Shown: positions 34,126 through 43,067, numbered from the stretch's first letter. The stretch is 64,000 bases of DNA from CAVVJA01 sp963801715 (GCA_963801715.1 CAWDGB010000002.1:186001-250000), one strand, 5' to 3'. The notes: generated by a model not told the origin, from the sequence alone. A program made the numbers and translations.

Positions 34126-34644
34126 TCATGCGCTGGCCAGGACCGCTCCGCCGGACACGGTGACCGGGATGGCGGCCAACGGGCCTTGAGCGGGTCCACT
34201 GGTGTTCTTGCCGGTGAACGCGTCGTACGTCGATGCATGACATGGGCACCTGAGGACGGCGCCATCCGGATTGACCGTGCAGCCCTGGTGCGTGCAAATC
34301 GCGGTGAACGCGACGACCTTGCCGGTGCTCGGCTGAGCCACGATGATCGGCTTGCCGTCGAGCGTCGCCGAGATCGAACCGCCGACCGGAATATCGCTGA
34401 GCTTGGCTACCTGCTCGCCACCGCCGCCCGAGGAAGCGGACGTTTCGCCGCCGGCCGATGTCGAGCCGCCCGAACTCGTCGAGCTTTCAGCCGAGGCGCT
34501 GCCGGTTGACGGTGGGGCGGAGGTTGTCGCCGATGACGACGAGCCGGAGCTACATCCCGTCAGCACGAACGCACACAGGCCGGCAGCTCCCGCGCCGCCC
34601 GCGCAGAGCACGGTCCGGCGGGTGAGGTAATGAGCGGCGGGCAT
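34126..34644 (-). CDS. Rieske [2Fe-2S] lipoprotein
   Basis: A 172-residue exported protein. The N-terminus has twin arginines (LTRRTVLCAGG) and a lipobox LTGC (residues 28-31), then a 40-residue Ser/Gly/Thr linker. The Rieske motifs are CTHQGC (117-122) and CPCHAS (133-138), giving the C-x-H...C-x-x-H ligand set, with the bridging disulfide cysteines. It is a stand-alone, Tat-exported electron-transfer protein of the arsenite-oxidase-small-subunit/Rieske type. No oxidase subunit is adjacent. Divergent from the MMPL gene. Confidence 0.9.
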   Translation of the reverse strand: MPAAHYLTRRTVLCAGGAGAAGLCAFVLTGCSSGSSSSATTSAPPSTGSASAESSTSSGGSTSAGGETSASSGGGGEQVAKLSDIPVGGSISATLDGKPIIVAQPSTGKVVAFTAICTHQGCTVNPDGAVLRCPCHASTYDAFTGKNTSGPAQGPLAAIPVTVSGGAVLASA

Positions 34645-34847
34645 CGCGCTCCTAGTCGATAGTCGTCCGCTAAGGCCGACATGGGGTGTCTAGCTAGATA
34701 CGAATGCGCGTAGTCAACGGTTCAACAATTTGAGCTGCCCCAAGTGAGGACTTGCTGTGGACGCCTGTCAGGCCCCTGAGAATGAGGCGCGCCGAACCGC
34801 GCCGCCAAGGCAAGCTCGCACCTCGGACCCGTTACGGCGTCGGGAGA

Positions 34848-37103
34848 ATGTCAGTGCGCAACCTCGCTCAATTCGCCATCCGACACCGTTGGTGGGTCAT
34901 CGCGGGCTGGCTGGTGTTCATCGTCGGTACCCAAGTCATCGCCGGGTCGTTCGGCGGCGCCAACTACAAGGACGAGTTCAAGCTTCCCGGCACGGAAACC
35001 GAGACGGTCTCGACGCTGCTACGGAACAGCGGCTTGGACAGCCAGAACGGCATCGACGGCAACATGGTCTTGCACGTCAACAATGGCGACCTCACATCGC
35101 CTCCGGCCCGGATCGTGGCGGCTCTGGAAGGTTTGTGCGAACCTGGATCCAAGGTCCTCGAGATAGCAACCCCGTGGGGCGGCATTAACTGCGTTGGCAC
35201 AGGAACCTTGCAAGCGGCTTCAGCGAACCATCGGCTTATCGCCCCGAAGGACCCCCGAATCGCGCTTGTCAATATCACCTTTGCCGGCGGCGGTTCATTC
35301 GACCAGCAGGCCATCAATCGCGTATACGACACGCTTCACAAGCTCAACAGCAACGGCCTCGAGGTTGAGTTCACCGGTGACGCCTTCGCGGGGCAAAGGG
35401 GATCATCGGGCGGCGGGATATCCCCAGAGATGCTGGGCTTCATTGCCGCGTTCATCATCCTCGCTATCGTCTTCCGGACGGTCGGTGCAGTTGCGCTGCC
35501 GCTCGCCAGCGCGGTCGCGGCATTGGTCAGCGGGCTGGGTGTAATTGCGCTGCTGAGCCACGTCATGGACGTGTCCACTGTGACACCAGAGCTGGCGCAG
35601 CTGATGGTGATCGGCGTAGGGATCGACTATGCCCTCTTCATCGTCACGAGGCACCGCCGCAACCTGCTGAACGGGATGAGCGTGCCGGACTCGATAACGC
35701 TCGCCGTCAATACGTCCGGGCGGGCTGTTTTGTTCGCCGGCACCACGGTGTGCATCGCGATGCTCGGGCTCATCGCGCTCGGTGTGAGCTTCTTCTACGG
35801 GATGGCTATCGGAGTTGCCGTAGCGGTCGGCTTGACCATGGTCGCGTCACTCACCTTGTTGCCTGCGCTGCTGAGCTTTCTCGGCCTGTCCGTGCTGCCT
35901 CGAAAGCAGCGTCGCGCGATTCGGGGCGGCACCTACGCGCCTTCACAGCGCATCGGATTCTGGACCCGATGGTCTGATCTCGTGGCCCGGCGCAAGGCGT
36001 TGCTCGGCGCGCTCGCCACTGCACTCATCATCGCACTGGCAATTCCATTCTTCTCGATGCGGATGGGCCATGCGGATCAAGGCAACGACCCGGCCGGTAC
36101 CACGACTCGCAAGGGCTACGACCTGATCGCGCAGGGCTTCGGCGTCGGCTACAACTCGACACTCACCCTGGTTGTCAGTGGCCCTCAAGTGCAACAAACC
36201 GCGGAACAGGTCGCAGGAGCGGTCAAGAACGTGCCCAATGTGGATCCGAGCAGCGTATTCGTGCCACCGAAGCCGCTGACCGATCGCATCACTGTGGTGT
36301 CGATCAAGTCGATCACGTCGCCTCAGGACGCTAAGACCACCCAACTGGTCAAGACTTTGCGTAACGACGTGCTGCCATCCGTCTACCGGGGTACGCCGGA
36401 TCACGTCTATGTCTACGGTCAGACCGCGGTCTACACCGACTTCACCCACGTGCTTTCGAGCAAGATGCCTTTGTTCATAGGTGCCGTGGTGCTGCTGTCG
36501 TTCCTGTTGCTCATGATCGCTTTCCGAAGCCTGCTGATACCTCTCACGGCCGCGATCATGAACCTGTTCGCCGCCGCGGCGTCCTTCGGTTTTATCGTGG
36601 CGATCTTCCAATGGGGTTGGGGCTCCGAGATGTTGGGCATCGGCCGAGGCGGCCCTATCGAGGCATTCGCGCCGGTGTTGTTCTTCGCGATCCTGTTCGG
36701 CCTGTCGATGGACTACCAGGTATTCCTGGTCAGCCGCATGCACGAGGAGTGGGTACACAGCCACGACAACCGGCGTGCGATCACGGTCGGTCAGCGGGAA
36801 ACCGGCGGCATAATCACGGCGGCGGCGCTCATCATGATCGCAGTGTTTGGCGGATTCGTGCTCGGCGACAACCGCGTTGTCAAGCTGATCGGCCTCGGCC
36901 TCGCCAGCGCGATCTTCATCGACGCCTTCATCCTGCGAACCGTGCTCGTGCCCTCGGTCATGCACCTGCTCGGCCGGTGGAACTGGTACTACCCTTCCTG
37001 GCTTTCTCGCATAACACCGCGTGTCTCGGTCGAGCCGCCCGACGATCAGCTGCTGCCCGTGCCCGAGCCGGCCGAACGCGACGAGCAACTGGCCAAGGTT
37101 TAG
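34848..37103 (+). CDS. MMPL-family RND transporter
   Basis: A 751-residue membrane transporter. It starts MSVRNLAQFAIRHRWWVIAG, followed by a large extracytoplasmic loop, then a bundle with LMVIGVGIDYALFIVTRHR, the proton-relay GxxxDY motif. The second half repeats this with FAILFGLSMDYQVFLVSRMHEEW. These features define MMPL proteins, which export lipids or other hydrophobic compounds in mycobacteria. The ATG at 34848 follows GGGAG; the open frame extends upstream without coding signal. No substrate-specific neighbour (lipid synthase) is present. Confidence 0.93.
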   Translation: MSVRNLAQFAIRHRWWVIAGWLVFIVGTQVIAGSFGGANYKDEFKLPGTETETVSTLLRNSGLDSQNGIDGNMVLHVNNGDLTSPPARIVAALEGLCEPGSKVLEIATPWGGINCVGTGTLQAASANHRLIAPKDPRIALVNITFAGGGSFDQQAINRVYDTLHKLNSNGLEVEFTGDAFAGQRGSSGGGISPEMLGFIAAFIILAIVFRTVGAVALPLASAVAALVSGLGVIALLSHVMDVSTVTPELAQLMVIGVGIDYALFIVTRHRRNLLNGMSVPDSITLAVNTSGRAVLFAGTTVCIAMLGLIALGVSFFYGMAIGVAVAVGLTMVASLTLLPALLSFLGLSVLPRKQRRAIRGGTYAPSQRIGFWTRWSDLVARRKALLGALATALIIALAIPFFSMRMGHADQGNDPAGTTTRKGYDLIAQGFGVGYNSTLTLVVSGPQVQQTAEQVAGAVKNVPNVDPSSVFVPPKPLTDRITVVSIKSITSPQDAKTTQLVKTLRNDVLPSVYRGTPDHVYVYGQTAVYTDFTHVLSSKMPLFIGAVVLLSFLLLMIAFRSLLIPLTAAIMNLFAAAASFGFIVAIFQWGWGSEMLGIGRGGPIEAFAPVLFFAILFGLSMDYQVFLVSRMHEEWVHSHDNRRAITVGQRETGGIITAAALIMIAVFGGFVLGDNRVVKLIGLGLASAIFIDAFILRTVLVPSVMHLLGRWNWYYPSWLSRITPRVSVEPPDDQLLPVPEPAERDEQLAKV

Positions 37104-37124
37104 AGCCAAGCCCTATCCAGGGGG

Positions 37125-38114
37125 TCAGGCGATGGCGGCCAAGGATCCAGCCACAGTCAGCTGGGCGTCGTCAGGGATCGACCGCTTGATCACGGCCAAG
37201 GCCACGGGCCCAAGCTCATGGTGCTGCACGGCCGTTCCCAGAAACCCAACTGACCGGCCCCCGTGCTCGACCGATGTACCCACGTCCGGCAACACATCGG
37301 ACTCGCCCGCCAAGTGCACGAGCACGAGCCGACGCGGGGGCCGGCCCAGATTCTGCACGCGCGCCACCGTCTCCTGGCCCCGATAGCAGCCCTTGTCGAG
37401 ATGTACCGCCGTGCCGATCCAGCCCACCTCGTGCGGGATCGTCCGATGGTCGGTTTCGAACCGCAGCCGTGGCCGGCGAGCCTCGACCCGCTTCGCCTCG
37501 TAGGCCCACAGTCCGGCGGGCGCCGCACCGGCGGCGACCAGACCGGCGATTTCGTCGGCCAGCCGTTCCCTCGAGACCACGAGGTCGACGTCGCCCCACG
37601 GTGTCCGGCGGGCGAAGCCGTCACCTGGCACATCGGTCGCACCGGCCACCGGCGGGTCGTATCCGGCGGCTAGCAGCACGGCATCGACGGCCGGCCCGAC
37701 CAGCCCGACCACCGCCCATTCGTCGGAGACATCGCTGGGCTCTACCCGCTTGAGGAAGCGCATCTTCTGCAGGTAGGCCAGAGCGTCATCGGCCATGCCC
37801 GGCTCGACGTCCACCCACACCATGCCGTTGCGCTCGGTGAGCTGCCAGTGCTGCTCGACATGTCCGTGTGGCGACAAGACCAGCGCCTCGGTGGACTGAC
37901 CGTCGGACAAGTTGCTGACGTGCTGCGAGCAGATGGAATGCAGCCAGGGGAGCCGGTCCGGACCGGAAACCACGAGTACCGGCCGGTTGCTGCGGTCGAC
38001 CACGCCGACCGCTGTCTCGAGAAGCCGCTGCTCGCGCATCGGGTCGCCGTAGTGCCAGGCGATTCCGGCATCTACCCCGACAGCTGCTACGGCGGTGGGC
38101 CCGCTCGGACTCAT
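37125..38114 (-). CDS. ygfZ: YgfZ folate-binding Fe-S maturation protein
   Basis: A 329-residue glycine-cleavage-T-like protein. The defining motif KGCYRGQE is at residues 241-248. YgfZ/IBA57 proteins use folate to repair or mature some Fe-S clusters. The ATG overlaps the fur stop codon by 4 bp, so translation is coupled. M. tuberculosis has the orthologue Rv0811c divergent from pabC, as here. Cytoplasmic. Confidence 0.93.
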   Translation of the reverse strand: MSPSGPTAVAAVGVDAGIAWHYGDPMREQRLLETAVGVVDRSNRPVLVVSGPDRLPWLHSICSQHVSNLSDGQSTEALVLSPHGHVEQHWQLTERNGMVWVDVEPGMADDALAYLQKMRFLKRVEPSDVSDEWAVVGLVGPAVDAVLLAAGYDPPVAGATDVPGDGFARRTPWGDVDLVVSRERLADEIAGLVAAGAAPAGLWAYEAKRVEARRPRLRFETDHRTIPHEVGWIGTAVHLDKGCYRGQETVARVQNLGRPPRRLVLVHLAGESDVLPDVGTSVEHGGRSVGFLGTAVQHHELGPVALAVIKRSIPDDAQLTVAGSLAAIA

Positions 38115-38575
38115 AGTCGGCCGGCCGAGACATGATCACGAACCCGGTACTGCTCGGGCCCGTGCGGTGGGCTGGCGACGCAACCTTGGCACCGGCCGAA
38201 GACCGTGAAGTGCGCGCGGTCGAGGACGAATCCCTGCTCTCGCTCCAATCGGGCGGCAAGCGCGTCCGTCAGATCCTGCGGAGCGTCGACCACGCGGCCA
38301 CAGGTGTGGCAGACCACGTGCACGTGATCGTCGTCAGCCGGCCGGAACGACGGGGCGCCGTGGCCTAGGTGGGTGTGGCATACGAGTCCGATCTCTTCGA
38401 GCAGCTCGAGCGTTCGGTAGACCGTGGTGACGTCAATGTCGGGCACGGCCGCACTGATCTGTTCCGGGGTCGCATGCCGGAGCCGGCGCACGGCTTGGAG
38501 GACGTCGTCTCGCTTCGGCGTCATGCGGAGGCCGCGCGCCCGTAACCGGGTGGCGAGGTCGGAGTCAACTGGCAT
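38111..38575 (-). CDS. Fur-family metal regulator
   Basis: A 154-residue Fur-family repressor. The N-terminal winged helix has GLRMTPKRDDVLQAVRRL and VTTVYRTLELLEEIGLV. The C-terminal half has the metal-binding HVHVVCHTCGRVVDA and a second CxxC (GRCQGC) near residue 132, forming the structural zinc site. It heads a two-gene operon with ygfZ, which suggests iron- or Fe-S-linked control, although Zur-like function cannot be excluded. The GTG at 38578 is an alternative start one codon earlier. Confidence 0.92.
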   Translation of the reverse strand: MPVDSDLATRLRARGLRMTPKRDDVLQAVRRLRHATPEQISAAVPDIDVTTVYRTLELLEEIGLVCHTHLGHGAPSFRPADDDHVHVVCHTCGRVVDAPQDLTDALAARLEREQGFVLDRAHFTVFGRCQGCVASPPHGPEQYRVRDHVSAGRL

Positions 38576-38640
38576 CACGTCAATCGTAGGCGCGGACCGA
38601 TCTCGGCGCTGTCGTCCGGCTCTCCTCTACCCTGTGCCCG

Positions 38641-39507
38641 GTGACCGTTCTCGTCTTGGGCGTTCTTGGGGAAGGACTCGTCGATCCGGATCGCGCGGTA
38701 GTGCGTGCGGACGACAGTGGCATCGACCGCGGAGACGGATGCTTCGAAGGTTGCCGGATCAGGACCGACGCCGCCGGCCGCAGTTCGGTCGACAAGCTGC
38801 CGGCCCACCTAGCCCGGATGCAGCGCTCCGCGGCGGCGCTCGACATCCCCTTCGACGAGGCGCCCTGGCACGGGCTCATCGATGCCGCACTCGACGCGTG
38901 CCGTACGCCGGGCGAGTACGGGCTCAAGCTCGTCCTGACGCGTGGCTCAGCGGACGGCGTACCGACCGGGTTGCTTACTGTGCGTCCCCTGGCCGAGTCG
39001 GTATGGCAACAACGCCGGGATGGAGTGCGCGTGATCACGCTGGACCGCGGCTTCACCGGAGCTGCCTTCGCCGAGGCACCGTGGTTGCTGGGTGGAGTGA
39101 AGACGCTGTCCTACGCCGTGAATATGGCCGCGATACGCGAGGCGGAGCGCCGCGGCGCGGACGACGCAATCTTCGTCAGCGCGGACGGCGTTGTTCTGGA
39201 GGCACCGACGGCCTCGGTGGTGTGGGCCACTGAAGCAACCCTGCGTACGACGCCGGTCGGCCCTACCGGAATCCTTCCCGGCACCACCCAGCAATTGCTC
39301 TTCGATCGGGCCGCCGCCGCTGGCTGGACCACCGAGACCGTCACAGCTCGGGTGGACGACCTACACGCTGCTGACACTGTGTGGCTCGTCAGTAGCGTCC
39401 GCGGTCCGGTGGACGTGATCGAACTCGACGGCAAGGGGCGCAGCCGGGATCTTCCGGTGCTCGCCGAGGTCGCCCGATTGGCCGGTTTCCCGCCCGCCGG
39501 GAGGTGA
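38641..39507 (+). CDS. pabC: Aminodeoxychorismate lyase (PabC)
   Basis: A 288-residue class IV PLP aminotransferase-fold enzyme that makes p-aminobenzoate from aminodeoxychorismate for folate. The PLP lysine is in WLLGGVKTLSYAVNMAAIRE near residue 155; ADDAIFVSADGVVLEAPTAS and TGILPGTTQQLLFDRAAAAG are conserved. It is divergent from fur-ygfZ, the arrangement seen at Rv0811c/Rv0812. pabC makes sense beside folate-binding YgfZ. The start is GTG at 38641. Confidence 0.9.
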   Translation: MTVLVLGVLGEGLVDPDRAVVRADDSGIDRGDGCFEGCRIRTDAAGRSSVDKLPAHLARMQRSAAALDIPFDEAPWHGLIDAALDACRTPGEYGLKLVLTRGSADGVPTGLLTVRPLAESVWQQRRDGVRVITLDRGFTGAAFAEAPWLLGGVKTLSYAVNMAAIREAERRGADDAIFVSADGVVLEAPTASVVWATEATLRTTPVGPTGILPGTTQQLLFDRAAAAGWTTETVTARVDDLHAADTVWLVSSVRGPVDVIELDGKGRSRDLPVLAEVARLAGFPPAGR

Positions 39508-39544
39508 CACGTCGTTGCCCAGCGATTCAGCGTTGCCGGGGAGT

Positions 39545-39765
39545 GGCTGCGCCCGTACCGTAACCGGTACACGAGGAAGGAGGTGGTCCGACAGTTGTGT
39601 ACTTTGTGGACTCGTGAGGTGGCTGTCCGCTAGCCGCTCGATGACAACGGACATGCGGTAGTGCGGTCCGCCGGAAGGCGGCGGCAATACCCGACAGCTA
39701 CCCGGCCCCCGAGCCGTCGGCCTTGTCCAGCCGACCCGCCACGGCGGACAGACTCGGGGGTCGTT
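39545..39765 (+). ncRNA. Probable structured RNA downstream of pabC
   Basis: This stretch carries several nested hairpins and no protein. GTACCG-TAAC-CGGTAC at 39555-39570 is a perfect stem. Two anti-Shine-Dalgarno-complementary motifs, GGAGGTGG (39579-39586) and GTGAGGTGG (39614-39622), bracket a 6-codon open frame. CCGCC-GGAA-GGCGG (39669-39682) is a GNRA-type tetraloop hairpin. CCCCCGAG (39706-39713) pairs with CTCGGGGG (39753-39760) around two smaller stems (GTCGGC/GCCGAC, CCGCC/GGCGG), then TCGTTTC follows. I recall closely similar sequence after pabC in other actinobacteria, but not under a known RNA family name. Confidence 0.55.
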
Positions 39766-39864
39766 TCATGTCCTGCCACTGCACAGCACCGCCGTGGGCC
39801 TTCAGCCGAGCGCGAGATTCGCCACGAGACCACACCGTGGCCAGTTCAGCGGCTCCGGTCAACC

Positions 39865-40320
39865 TCAGCTGACTGCGATGATCCGCGCGCTGAGCGTGCG
39901 GCCGGGTCGAGTCCGGTAAGACACCGAGGAGCTGACGCGGGCGCCCAGCAACGCTTTCCCGAGTGGGCTGCTCGGCGTGATGACATCAAAACTGTCGGTC
40001 GCCTCGTCGACCGAGCCGAGCAGAAACGTCTCGGGCCCATCACCCAAGTCGATGGTCACTATGTCCCCGACGTTGACACCACCCTCGGACGAGCGGTTGC
40101 TGGTCTCGCGGAAAGCGGCCAGTTCATCCTCAACGGTGGCGATGCGCTCTTCGAGCATGGCCAAGCGCACGTGCCCGTTGACGTTGGTGGCTCTATCAGC
40201 CACGTCGCCGTCGCCGATAGGGATCGTCTCGGCCAGCGCCTGATCTCGCTCGGCCCGCAACGCGGCGAGTCGTGCTGCCAACGTATCCCGCCGGGATGCC
40301 GGACTAATCGTTGCTGTCAT
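39865..40320 (-). CDS. GreA/GreB-family elongation factor-like protein
   Basis: A 151-residue protein with the GreA layout: an N-terminal helical coiled coil (residues 10-75, LAARLAALRAERDQALAETI ... LAMLEERIATVEDELAAFRE) and a C-terminal FKBP-like domain (VNVGDIVTIDLGDGPETFLL, ITPSSPLGKALLGARVSSSV). Acidic residues at the coiled-coil tip, needed for transcript cleavage, are reduced to GDGDVAD. It may thus be a GreA-like regulator (Gfh or Rnk type) rather than a classical cleavage factor. Upstream GTG/ATG choice is uncertain. Confidence 0.82.
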   Translation of the reverse strand: MTATISPASRRDTLAARLAALRAERDQALAETIPIGDGDVADRATNVNGHVRLAMLEERIATVEDELAAFRETSNRSSEGGVNVGDIVTIDLGDGPETFLLGSVDEATDSFDVITPSSPLGKALLGARVSSSVSYRTRPGRTLSARIIAVS

Positions 40321-40473
40321 TGGTGTCGTCCCCCATGCAGTGCGGACGCAAGTTCACGCATATAACTCCGTGGGGGCGGCCGTTGTGCCCGCCTACGGGG
40401 AAGTTCTCATCCGGCTCTTATCGGGCAGCGGGCTCAACCACCCGCTCCTACGCCATCCGGCCAACGATCGCTG

Positions 40474-40584
40474 CTATCGGCTAGCACCGCGGAGTCGCGC
40501 GGCCTGCCTGGTGAGATGGTCCCGTTCGGCCGTGCTGCGAGTTGCGGCCGCCGCCTGGGCACAATGCTCAGCTGCCGCGCCGAC
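40474..40584 (-). pseudogene. C-terminal remnant of an ECF42-type sigma factor
   Basis: After the DGPF remnant, a different minus-strand frame reads EHCAQAAAATRSTAERDHLT then RQAARLRGAS and stops at 40474-40476. The pattern ...A..AT.S.AERDxLxRxxAxL resembles the typical last residues of ECF42 sigma factors. ECF42 genes are usually paired with a DGPF (YCII-related) gene, which lies just upstream here. Most of the sigma gene is missing, so a deletion fused the two ends. The match is short, so this is tentative. Confidence 0.35.
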
Positions 40585-40909
40585 GAGACGTCGGCTGCGA
40601 TTTCGTGCGCTCGCGCCCCGGAGTCGACGTCCACGAGAAACCAGCCAGCAACGAGCTCCTTCGCTTCCGGAACGGTCCGTCGGTCACGACCGGCGCGACG
40701 ACCGGGCCGCCATAACGCACGTACGCGCCATCCGGGCTGACACCTTATGCGTCAACCGGTTCACCACGTTCGCTGAGCATCCGTCCGACCTCGCGCTGAA
40801 AGGCGATGTGCGCGGTCATCTCGTCCTCAGTCCAATCGCTCATCGGCACACAGTTCGGCATCTGCTCCGGACCGCTCCTGTAGTGCTTGAGCAACAGATA
40901 TTTCGGCAT
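40585..40909 (-). pseudogene. DGPF/YCII-related protein, interrupted by a stop and a frame break
   Basis: The ATG at 40909 opens MPKYLLLKHYRSGPEQMPNC ... FQREVGRMLSERGEPVDA. A TAA stop (40745-40747) sits exactly where the family has Gln (VDAQG), so it looks like a CAA-to-TAA nonsense change. Beyond it the same frame continues GVSPDGAYVRYGGPVVAPVV then TDGPF, the defining DGPF motif. Near 40670 one C appears missing; the next frame continues EAKELVAGWFLVDVDSGARA and HEIAADVSSA. So the gene is broken twice and not functional as sequenced. DGPF proteins normally accompany ECF42 sigma factors. Confidence 0.65.
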
Positions 40910-41072
40910 GTTCACCCGTGTGTACGTGGCGGCCATCGTGCCGCCTCCACACCCAGGACGGAGCCAGCCACTCGATCTCGACATCATCGCTGACCCGAAT
41001 TGGCCGCCGATGCACAACGCTGGCCCGGACCGGTATGGCGGGGAAATGCGCAGCCAGGTGCAGGATAAAGCG

Positions 41073-42086
41073 ATGAGCAAGGACGAGGTGCGTGACGGGG
41101 TCGGGTTGACGAACCTCGATCAACAGTTGTTCGAGGGCGCCGACGCGACGAAGCGGGATCTCGTCGAGTACCTCGACGCTGTCAGCGAACGAATGATCCC
41201 GGGATTGACGAACCGGCCGTTGTCGGTGATACGGGTTCTGCGCGGTCAGGCGCCGTTCATGCAGAAGAACCTCCCCAAGTACACCCCATCGTGGGTTCCG
41301 AAAGTGCCGTTGTGGGCCGAGTCCTCGAAGCGAGAGGTCTCCTACGCGCTGTGCAACGACCGCAAGACGTTGCTCTGGTTCGCCAATCAACGAGCCGTGG
41401 AGTATCACCCGACGCTGTTCCGAGTCGGCGAGTGGGACCGCCCGACGTATCTCGTGCTCGACATTGACCCACCGGACACCGACGCATTCGCGCTCGCTGT
41501 GACGGCTACCCAGTTGGCTCGTCAGGCGCTGGCGGCGGCAGGACTGGCGGGCGCCGTCAAGACCAGCGGCGCCAAGGGCCTGCATGTATTCGTGCCCATC
41601 ACGTCGGCGACGACCGAAGAGGTTGCCGCCGCGACTCGAGCGCTTGCTGCGCGAGCCGAGCGCCTCGATCCAACGGTCGCAACCACGGCCTTCGTCCGCG
41701 AAGAACGCAACGGAAAGGTCTTCCTCGACTCGACGCGCGCCGGCGGTGCAACCGTCGTGACCGCCTATAGCCCGCGCATACGCCAGGGTGTTCCGGTCTC
41801 GTACCCGTTGGCGTGGGACGACCTCGACGGTGTCAACCCCCGCGAGTTCACGATCCACACGGTGCCCCGCCTAGTAGCGGGACGCGATCCTTGGCAGGAA
41901 CTCATGCCGGAGGCGCAGCCGCTCCCCGCTGACTTGATCGCGGAAGGTCGGGAGATCCCCATCGCACGCGTCCAGGCGATGCACGAAGGTCGACGGCGGG
42001 CGCGGGCCAAACGGGAGACCGCTCACAAAGACGACGGCCCCGAAGCTGGCAGCGGCAGCACGTCCGAGCCGTCGGCCCCAGCCTGA
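41073..42086 (+). CDS. LigD-type primase-polymerase domain protein (NHEJ polymerase)
   Basis: A 337-residue stand-alone LigD polymerase domain of the archaeo-eukaryotic primase fold. The catalytic acidic pair is in TYLVLDIDPPD (Asp130 and Asp132), with KTSGAKGLHVFVPITSATTE as the nucleotide-binding loop. Conserved starts TNLDQQLFEGADATKRDLVE and EYHPTLFRVGEWDRP are present. In mycobacteria such domains fill gaps during Ku-dependent end joining; no ku or ligase gene is adjacent here. The ATG at 41073 begins the conserved part. It converges with the NmrA-like gene across a palindromic repeat. Confidence 0.87.
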   Translation: MSKDEVRDGVGLTNLDQQLFEGADATKRDLVEYLDAVSERMIPGLTNRPLSVIRVLRGQAPFMQKNLPKYTPSWVPKVPLWAESSKREVSYALCNDRKTLLWFANQRAVEYHPTLFRVGEWDRPTYLVLDIDPPDTDAFALAVTATQLARQALAAAGLAGAVKTSGAKGLHVFVPITSATTEEVAAATRALAARAERLDPTVATTAFVREERNGKVFLDSTRAGGATVVTAYSPRIRQGVPVSYPLAWDDLDGVNPREFTIHTVPRLVAGRDPWQELMPEAQPLPADLIAEGREIPIARVQAMHEGRRRARAKRETAHKDDGPEAGSGSTSEPSAPA

Positions 42087-42104
42087 CCGGCAGCAATTTG
42101 GCGA

Positions 42105-42149
42105 TGATCTTGGACTTACGCGCGCCGGAACGCACTAAGTCCAAGATCA
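42105..42149. repeat. Dispersed palindrome, copy 2
   Basis: The arms TGATCTTGGACTTA (42105-42118) and TAAGTCCAAGATCA (42136-42149) are perfect complements around a 17-nt loop. The arms are identical to the core of the copy at 24363-24409, 17.7 kb away, while the loops differ. It sits between the convergent ligD-polymerase and NmrA-like genes, so it may stop transcription both ways. No protein-coding frame crosses it. Confidence 0.75.
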
Positions 42150-42180
42150 CGATCGATCCAGCGCCGGACTCCGGCAGCGG

Positions 42181-42951
42181 TCAGGAGGTGGACTCGAGCC
42201 ACTCCTGGAACGTTGGGCCGGCGAGGGTGGCGTGCGGACTCGGCAGCAGCGCACCAGCCTCCGTGAGCTTGGTGTCCTGGTCAGCCCAGGCCGGGTTGCT
42301 CAGAGCCTGGATCCGTAGTGGGACATCGCGGTGCGCGACGTACAGCCTCGCAATGTCGATGAAGGTTTCTTCGCGCGGGCCGGCAATCTCGGGAATCGGC
42401 GCATCATCCGACTGCGGCGCCCAGTCCGGGTCTGTCGCCTGGTCGGCGAGCGCGTGCGCGACCGTACGAGCGGCGACCGGCTGAAAGCGCGCCTTCGGCA
42501 AATAGCTCACGTCGCCCTGAGTACCCCACTGCACCAGCTGCTCGACGAACTCGTGGAACTGCGAGGCACGCAGGATGCCCACCGGAATTGGGCCGGATCG
42601 CATCGCCTGCTCCTGGACGAGCTTTGCGGCGTTATAACCGCCGGTGAGCCGGTCAGTCCCGATGATTGACACGACCACGATCCGTCGCACGCCCGCGTGC
42701 TCGCCCACCTTCTGCAAATTCGCAGTCGCAGTGGTGAAGAACTCGGTGGCCTCCTGCTGATCGGGCGACGGGCCGGTAGCGACGTCAATGACACACTCCG
42801 CGCCGGCAAGGGCTGCCGTGAGACCCTCGCCGCTGATGACGTCCACGCCGTGTGAGCGGGAGATCGGGACGACATCGTGACCACTAGTACCGAGGATGTC
42901 AACGACATGGCGGCCGACCCGGCCCGTTGCGCCTGCAACTGCAATCTTCAT
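42181..42951 (-). CDS. NmrA/SDR-type NAD(P)H-binding protein
   Basis: A 256-residue atypical short-chain dehydrogenase fold protein. The dinucleotide loop GATGRVG is at residues 7-13, and YNAAKLVQEQAMRSGPIPVG takes the place of the usual YxxxK region. These NmrA-like proteins act as NAD(P)H sensors or as oxidoreductases on small substrates. AAGGAG lies about 7 bp before the ATG at 42951; the frame to 42972 is not needed. Single-gene transcript. Confidence 0.88.
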   Translation of the reverse strand: MKIAVAGATGRVGRHVVDILGTSGHDVVPISRSHGVDVISGEGLTAALAGAECVIDVATGPSPDQQEATEFFTTATANLQKVGEHAGVRRIVVVSIIGTDRLTGGYNAAKLVQEQAMRSGPIPVGILRASQFHEFVEQLVQWGTQGDVSYLPKARFQPVAARTVAHALADQATDPDWAPQSDDAPIPEIAGPREETFIDIARLYVAHRDVPLRIQALSNPAWADQDTKLTEAGALLPSPHATLAGPTFQEWLESTS

Positions 42952-43067
42952 TCTTCGCACTCCTTGTCCCATCGTCTGGATTGGTCTCCACTGCTATGAC
43001 CAATCCCGACCGAGACATGTGACACTCGATCGGTGCGAATCGGCCGAGCAAGCGCACTCGACCACGC

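Noticed and set aside
35943..37109. Minus-strand frame of about 390 codons opposite the MMPL gene
   Set aside because: His/Asp/Arg-rich shadow of a high-GC membrane protein; no start signal or family.
40340..40740. Plus-strand coding frame opposite the DGPF remnant
   Set aside because: Arg/Ser/Pro-rich shadow; the minus strand carries the recognisable DGPF motif and sigma-like end.
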